Source: an uncultured Sphingopyxis sp.
GTDB lineage: Bacteria > Pseudomonadota > Alphaproteobacteria > Sphingomonadales > Sphingomonadaceae
Direction: 5' to 3'
Length of the DNA stretch: 64,000 bases
Assembly: GCF_900078365.1 (NCBI RefSeq)
Contig: NZ_LT598653.1
Location: 2,294,001 to 2,358,000, forward strand
Shown: one piece after another, positions 60,335-64,000 of the stretch
Numbering within the stretch: position 1 is the first letter of the stretch
Layout: every line of letters begins with the position of its first letter
Notes under the pieces: generated by a model
Databases searched by the model: none
Seen by the model: the letters and a program-made list of their open reading frames with translations, nothing else
Told to the model about the DNA's origin: nothing
Translations under genes and position numbers: made by a program

Positions 60335-62800
60335 CTATTGCGCATCGCGCCGCGCCTGCGCTGCCTTGGTGAGCAAGGTCGGACGCGCGGTCGCCGGATC
60401 GTCGGGCCAGTTGTGCTTGGGATAGCGCCCGCGCATTTCGCGCGCGACCTCGTGCCAGCTCCCGCTCCAGAAGGAGGCGATGTCGCGCGTCGTCTGGATC
60501 GGCCGGTGCGCGGGCGAGGTCAGCGCGAGGATCAGCGGCACCGGCGGGTCGCCAACCACCGGGTGGCGAGCGAGGCCGAACATCTCCTGCACCCGCACGC
60601 TGACCGTCGGCCCGCCCTCGGCGGCGTAATCGATCGGATGGCGGCTGCCCGCGGGGGTCGCATAGTCGGCGGGTGCGTGCTTTTCGAGCAATTGGCGCGC
60701 CGGCCAGTCGAGCAGTCCCATGAGCGCATCGGCCAGCTTGCGGTCGCCTATGTCGCGCAGGCCGCGGCAGGCCGGCAACAAGGGCTCGAGCCAGATTTCG
60801 AGGCCGTCGGCGAGCGCGCTGGTCGACAGCGCGTCGAGCCCCGCGAAGGACGCGCGCTGGCGCAGCGCCTGCGCGACCGGACCCCAGCCGATGAGTCCCA
60901 GCCCCTTGTCGCGGACCGCGGCCATGCGCACCGCGACATCGTCCTCGGCCTTTTCGCTGCGCGGCGCCTGCCCGCTCGCCAGCGCGATCGCGCCGAGGCG
61001 CCGTTCGCGGCGGTGATCGACGCGGTCGTTCGCGCTGTCGTAGCTGCTCGCCATATGCTGCGCGATGCGGTCGGCGAACAGTGCCTCGACCTCGGTCATT
61101 TCGACCAGCGCGGCTGCGAGGATGCGCACACCGGCGGCATGGCCCTGCGCGTCGGCGATCGCGAGCCATTCGCTGCCGGCGAGCGGATCGACCGGGTCGA
61201 TGCGATAGGCGCGCCCGCCGACGCTCAGATATTCGCCGCGCTGTCCCGCGCGCCGCCGCGCGACGCGGTCGGGCCAGGCGGTCGCGATCCAGCCGCCGAT
61301 CGAGCGTGGCGATGCGTCGCCCGCCCCCGCCGCGAGCTTTTCGCCCAGGCCCGCGAGCCGCCGCGCCAGCCGCCATGCGCCTTCGCTGCGTTCATTACGC
61401 TGCCCGCGCCAGCGTCCGAGCCGCGCCTCGACATCGACGCCGCGTCCGCCGAGCCCGGGCTCGGTGAGCAGCACAGCGAGCCGTCCCGCCAGCTCGGCCT
61501 CGCCCGCGCGCGCCGCGTCGAGCAGCATATGCGCCAGCGGCACCGGCAGCGGGATCGCGGCGAGCGCCTTGCCGTGCGCGGTGATGCGGCCATCGCCGGT
61601 CAGCGCGCCGATCGCGATGAGCCGCGTCTTCGCTTCCGAAATCGCGGCGGGCGACGGCGGGTCGAGCCAGCCCAATTGGCGCGGATCGACTATGCCCCAG
61701 CTCGCGCAGTCGAGCACGACGGGCATCAGGTCGTTCTCGTGAATCTCGGGCGGATCGAAGGGCGGCATCCCGGCGGTCGCCGCGGCTTCCCACAGGCGAT
61801 AGGCGACGCCAGGCCCCTGCCGCGCCGCACGGCCCGCGCGCTGCGTCGCCGACGCCTGGCTCGCGCGCTCGGTGACGAGCCGCGCAATCCCCGCCGCCTT
61901 GTCGAAGCGCGGGCGGCGCGACAGGCCGGCGTCGATGACGATGCGCACGCCGTCGATCGTCAGGCTGGTTTCGGCGATGCTCGTCGCGAGGATGAGCTTG
62001 CGCCGTCCTTCGGGGTCGTGGACGAGCGCCTTGCGCTGGAGCGCCGGGTCGATCTGGCCGTGCAGGCGGTGAACCGCGAGCGGCAGCCGCGCCTCCTCGA
62101 CCGCCGCCGCGGCGCGCTCGATGTCGGCGGCGCCGGGGAGGAAGGTGAGCATATCCCCCTCGGGCTCATCGGTCAGCGCCTGCCGCACCGCGCCGAGCAC
62201 CGACGCCTCGAGCCGGTCCTCGGCGCGGCGGCCGATATGGCGCAGCTCGAGCGGCCAGATCTTGCCCTCGCTCTTCACCACCGGCGCATCGCCGAGCAAG
62301 GCGCCGAAGCGCACACCGTCGAGCGTCGCGGACATGGCGACGAGGCGGAGATCGTCGCGCAGCCCCTGCTGCGCGTCGATTGCCAATGCCAGCGCGAAAT
62401 CGCCGTCGAGGCTGCGTTCATGGACCTCGTCGAACAGCACCGCCGACACGCCCTGAAGCTCTGGATCGGCGAGGATGCGGTTGCGGAACAGGCCGGGCGT
62501 CATCACGAGCAGCCGCGTCGCCGCCGACTGCTTGCTGTCGAGCCGCGTCGCATAGCCGACCTTGCCGCCGGCCGCCTCGCCCATTTCCTCGGCAATCCGC
62601 TCGGCCGCACCGCGCGCCGCGAGCCGGCGCGGCGACAGCAGCCACACCGCCCCCTTGCACCAAGGCTGATCGAGGATCGCGGGCGCGACGCGCGTCGTCT
62701 TGCCCGCCCCCGGCGGCGCAACGACGACCGCATTGGGTTTCAGCAGCAGCGCCGCCATGATGTCGGGCAGCACCGCATCGATCGGCAGCGGCGGCCTCAT
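60335..62800 (-). CDS. hrpB: ATP-dependent RNA helicase HrpB
   Basis: 821 residues, DEAH/RHA superfamily 2. Motif I APPGAGKTTRV, motif II DEVH in LFDEVHERSLDGDFAL, motif III SATLDG, motif V LATSIAETSLTIDGV, motif VI QRAGRAARQGPG, then HA2 and the HrpB C-terminal domain (ASFWSGSWHEVAREMRGRYP, KHNWPDDP). Cytosolic; role in bacteria poorly defined (mRNA processing or ribosome-related). Starts 4 nt after the stop of the prenyl synthase gene, forming a two-gene unit. Confidence 0.95.
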   Translation of the reverse strand: MRPPLPIDAVLPDIMAALLLKPNAVVVAPPGAGKTTRVAPAILDQPWCKGAVWLLSPRRLAARGAAERIAEEMGEAAGGKVGYATRLDSKQSAATRLLVMTPGLFRNRILADPELQGVSAVLFDEVHERSLDGDFALALAIDAQQGLRDDLRLVAMSATLDGVRFGALLGDAPVVKSEGKIWPLELRHIGRRAEDRLEASVLGAVRQALTDEPEGDMLTFLPGAADIERAAAAVEEARLPLAVHRLHGQIDPALQRKALVHDPEGRRKLILATSIAETSLTIDGVRIVIDAGLSRRPRFDKAAGIARLVTERASQASATQRAGRAARQGPGVAYRLWEAAATAGMPPFDPPEIHENDLMPVVLDCASWGIVDPRQLGWLDPPSPAAISEAKTRLIAIGALTGDGRITAHGKALAAIPLPVPLAHMLLDAARAGEAELAGRLAVLLTEPGLGGRGVDVEARLGRWRGQRNERSEGAWRLARRLAGLGEKLAAGAGDASPRSIGGWIATAWPDRVARRRAGQRGEYLSVGGRAYRIDPVDPLAGSEWLAIADAQGHAAGVRILAAALVEMTEVEALFADRIAQHMASSYDSANDRVDHRRERRLGAIALASGQAPRSEKAEDDVAVRMAAVRDKGLGLIGWGPVAQALRQRASFAGLDALSTSALADGLEIWLEPLLPACRGLRDIGDRKLADALMGLLDWPARQLLEKHAPADYATPAGSRHPIDYAAEGGPTVSVRVQEMFGLARHPVVGDPPVPLILALTSPAHRPIQTTRDIASFWSGSWHEVAREMRGRYPKHNWPDDPATARPTLLTKAAQARRDAQ

Positions 62801-62804
62801 TGCC

Positions 62805-63818
62805 TCAATAGGCGCGCGCGACCGCGAAGGCGACCGCTTCGGTCAGCGCCGATTTCGCCTGGCTGGCGCGGAAGCCGCCGATCGCATCGACCGCGCGCTG
62901 ACCATAATGGCGCGCGCGCGCCAGCGTGTCGGCGATCGCATCGTGGCTGTGGAGCAGCGACGTGGCGTAGGCGAGGTCCTCGTCCGAAATCTTGTGGCCG
63001 GTGATCGCCTGCTTCCAGAATTCGCGCTCCTCGGCGCTGCCGCGCGCATAGGCGAGGATGACGGGCAGCGTGACCTTGCCATCGCGGAAATCGTCGCCGA
63101 CGCCCTTGCCCATCGTCGCTTCGTCCGAGACATAGTCGATCGCGTCATCGACGAGCTGGAACGCGATGCCAAGGTTGCGGCCATAGGCGTCGAGGGCCGC
63201 TTCGGTCGCTTCGTCGCGTTCGGCGACGACCGCAGCGATCTTGCACGCGGCGGCGAACAGTTCGGCGGTCTTGGCGTTGATGATCGCGAGATACTGGTCC
63301 TCGCTCGTCTCGATCCGCCGCTGCGCCGAAAGCTGGTTGACCTCGCCCTCGGCGATCACCGCCGAGGCGCGGCTGAGAATCTTCAGGACCTTCAGCGATC
63401 CGTCCTCGACCATCACCTCGAACGCGCGGCTGAACAGGAAATCGCCGACGAGCACCGAGGCGCTGTTGCCCCAGATGATGTTCGCGGTCTTGCGCCCGCG
63501 GCGCAGGTCCGACTTGTCGACGACATCGTCGTGGAGCAGCGTCGCGGTGTGGATGAACTCGACCGCTGCGGCCAATTTGCAGTGACGGTGGCCCGGATAA
63601 TCGAGCAGCTTGCCGCACGCCAGGGTCAGCATCGGCCGCATCCGCTTGCCGCCGCCCGCGATCAAATGGCCGGCGAGTTCGGGGATCAACGGCACTTCGG
63701 ATTGCATGCGGTCGAGAATGACCGCATTGACCTCGTTCATGTCGGCGGCGACGAGCGCCATCATCGGGTCGAGCGAGGGCGGCCTCTGCCCATGCAGCTG
63801 ATGAATTTCGGCAGTCAT
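62805..63818 (-). CDS. Trans-polyprenyl diphosphate synthase (octaprenyl/decaprenyl type)
   Basis: 337 residues from ATG 63818 (MTAEIHQLHGQRPPS). First Asp-rich motif LLHDDVVDKSDLRRG, second AFQLVDDAIDYVSD, and GGGKRMRPMLTLA for substrate binding. No bulky residue just before the first Asp motif, as in long-chain synthases. It makes the side chain of ubiquinone (Q-10 in sphingomonads), so a decaprenyl product is likely; IspB-like. Followed closely by hrpB and divergent from the chorismate mutase gene. Confidence 0.93.
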   Translation of the reverse strand: MTAEIHQLHGQRPPSLDPMMALVAADMNEVNAVILDRMQSEVPLIPELAGHLIAGGGKRMRPMLTLACGKLLDYPGHRHCKLAAAVEFIHTATLLHDDVVDKSDLRRGRKTANIIWGNSASVLVGDFLFSRAFEVMVEDGSLKVLKILSRASAVIAEGEVNQLSAQRRIETSEDQYLAIINAKTAELFAAACKIAAVVAERDEATEAALDAYGRNLGIAFQLVDDAIDYVSDEATMGKGVGDDFRDGKVTLPVILAYARGSAEEREFWKQAITGHKISDEDLAYATSLLHSHDAIADTLARARHYGQRAVDAIGGFRASQAKSALTEAVAFAVARAY

Positions 63819-63922
63819 GACGCGGCGACCCTTGGCCGCGCGGTCGCGATTTTGCAACGACTTTCGGCTTGCATGACAGCCCCGCCCGGTGCCAAGCGTG
63901 CCGGGCATCAGAGGAGCCGCGC

Positions 63923-64000
63923 ATGGACGATCAGCTAAGCCGTTACCGCCAGAGCATCGACAATATCGATGCGGCGCTCGTCTATATGCTCGCCGAGCGG
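63923..64000 (+). CDS. Chorismate mutase, 5' end only
   Basis: The first 26 codons are present before the window ends. GAGGAG precedes ATG 63923. LSRYRQSIDNIDAALVYMLA matches helix 1 of AroQ chorismate mutases (LxxxRxxIDxIDxxLVxLLAER), with the catalytic Arg in YRQSID. It would convert chorismate to prephenate for Phe/Tyr synthesis. Whether it is a stand-alone mutase or the start of a fusion cannot be seen. Confidence 0.75.
   Translation, partial: MDDQLSRYRQSIDNIDAALVYMLAER

Noticed and set aside
1..64000. tRNA, rRNA and tmRNA genes
   Set aside because: Intergenic regions were read for cloverleaf and TTCGANNC-type patterns; only palindromic repeats were found. A covariance-model scan would be needed to exclude an overlooked tRNA.

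Overview
The window is a GC-rich (roughly 65 percent G+C by eye) chromosomal segment of an alphaproteobacterium, most probably a sphingomonad close to Sphingopyxis. The evidence is the gene content (UrcA, DUF4893, DUF2794, DUF4170, the ETC complex I accessory subunit, lipoyl-domain PdhB, the long 530-residue isocitrate lyase), strong CTC/TCG/GCG codon preference, and very dense intergenic palindromic repeats. No transposase, integrase, prophage block, CRISPR array, rRNA or recognisable tRNA was seen. This is a core-genome window rather than an island.

Layout. 1-9 kb: 3' part of a DUF885 protein, an L,D-transpeptidase lipoprotein, an HD-GYP protein, then a divergent pair of an ScfR/RamB-like regulator and aceA, followed by TerC and a YdcH-like protein. 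9-20 kb: a crotonase, a tiny GIY-YIG nuclease gene bracketed by perfect inverted repeats, a membrane-anchored LuxR-type regulator, an M20 amidohydrolase, a DUF4893 lipoprotein, bdhA with a patatin-like phospholipase, a neutral zinc metallopeptidase and an S9 peptidase. 20-32 kb: valS translationally overlapping a MATE transporter, a LytS/LytTR two-component pair, UrcA, small exported proteins, a BCCT transporter and an M13 peptidase. 32-35 kb: uvrA behind a good LexA box but split by a 65-bp insertion. 36-44 kb: pstS-pstC-pstA-pstB-phoU-phoB and a convergent OprO/P-type porin; both pstS and the porin have candidate Pho boxes. 44-52 kb: an SDR, a polytopic membrane protein, an OmpR-type two-component system followed by beta-carbonic anhydrase and a SulP transporter, then DUF2794/cysE and a phytoene-synthase-like protein. 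52-64 kb: pdhA-pdhB, an FtsB-like protein and eno; a yqjDEK-like operon of small membrane proteins; a 266-bp MITE-like element; DUF4170, NDUFS4-like, HrpB, a polyprenyl diphosphate synthase and the first 26 codons of a chorismate mutase.

Functional themes. Acetate/fatty-acid carbon is served by aceA with its divergent regulator, the crotonase and bdhA. Phosphate scavenging forms a coherent regulon. Glycolytic output runs through eno and PDH. CO2/bicarbonate handling (carbonic anhydrase plus SulP) sits under a two-component system.

The most unusual material is repeat biology. At least six palindrome families (A, B, D, E, F and one copy inside pdhB) share the same outer ends (CGTC...GACG). One of them forms perfect 31-bp terminal repeats around a stand-alone GIY-YIG nuclease gene, one lies in frame in the PdhB linker, one contains a second cloverleaf-shaped insertion, and family D copies sit inside a larger three-block unit. 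Together with the split uvrA and a four-hairpin 3' region behind aceA, these are the points most worth checking.
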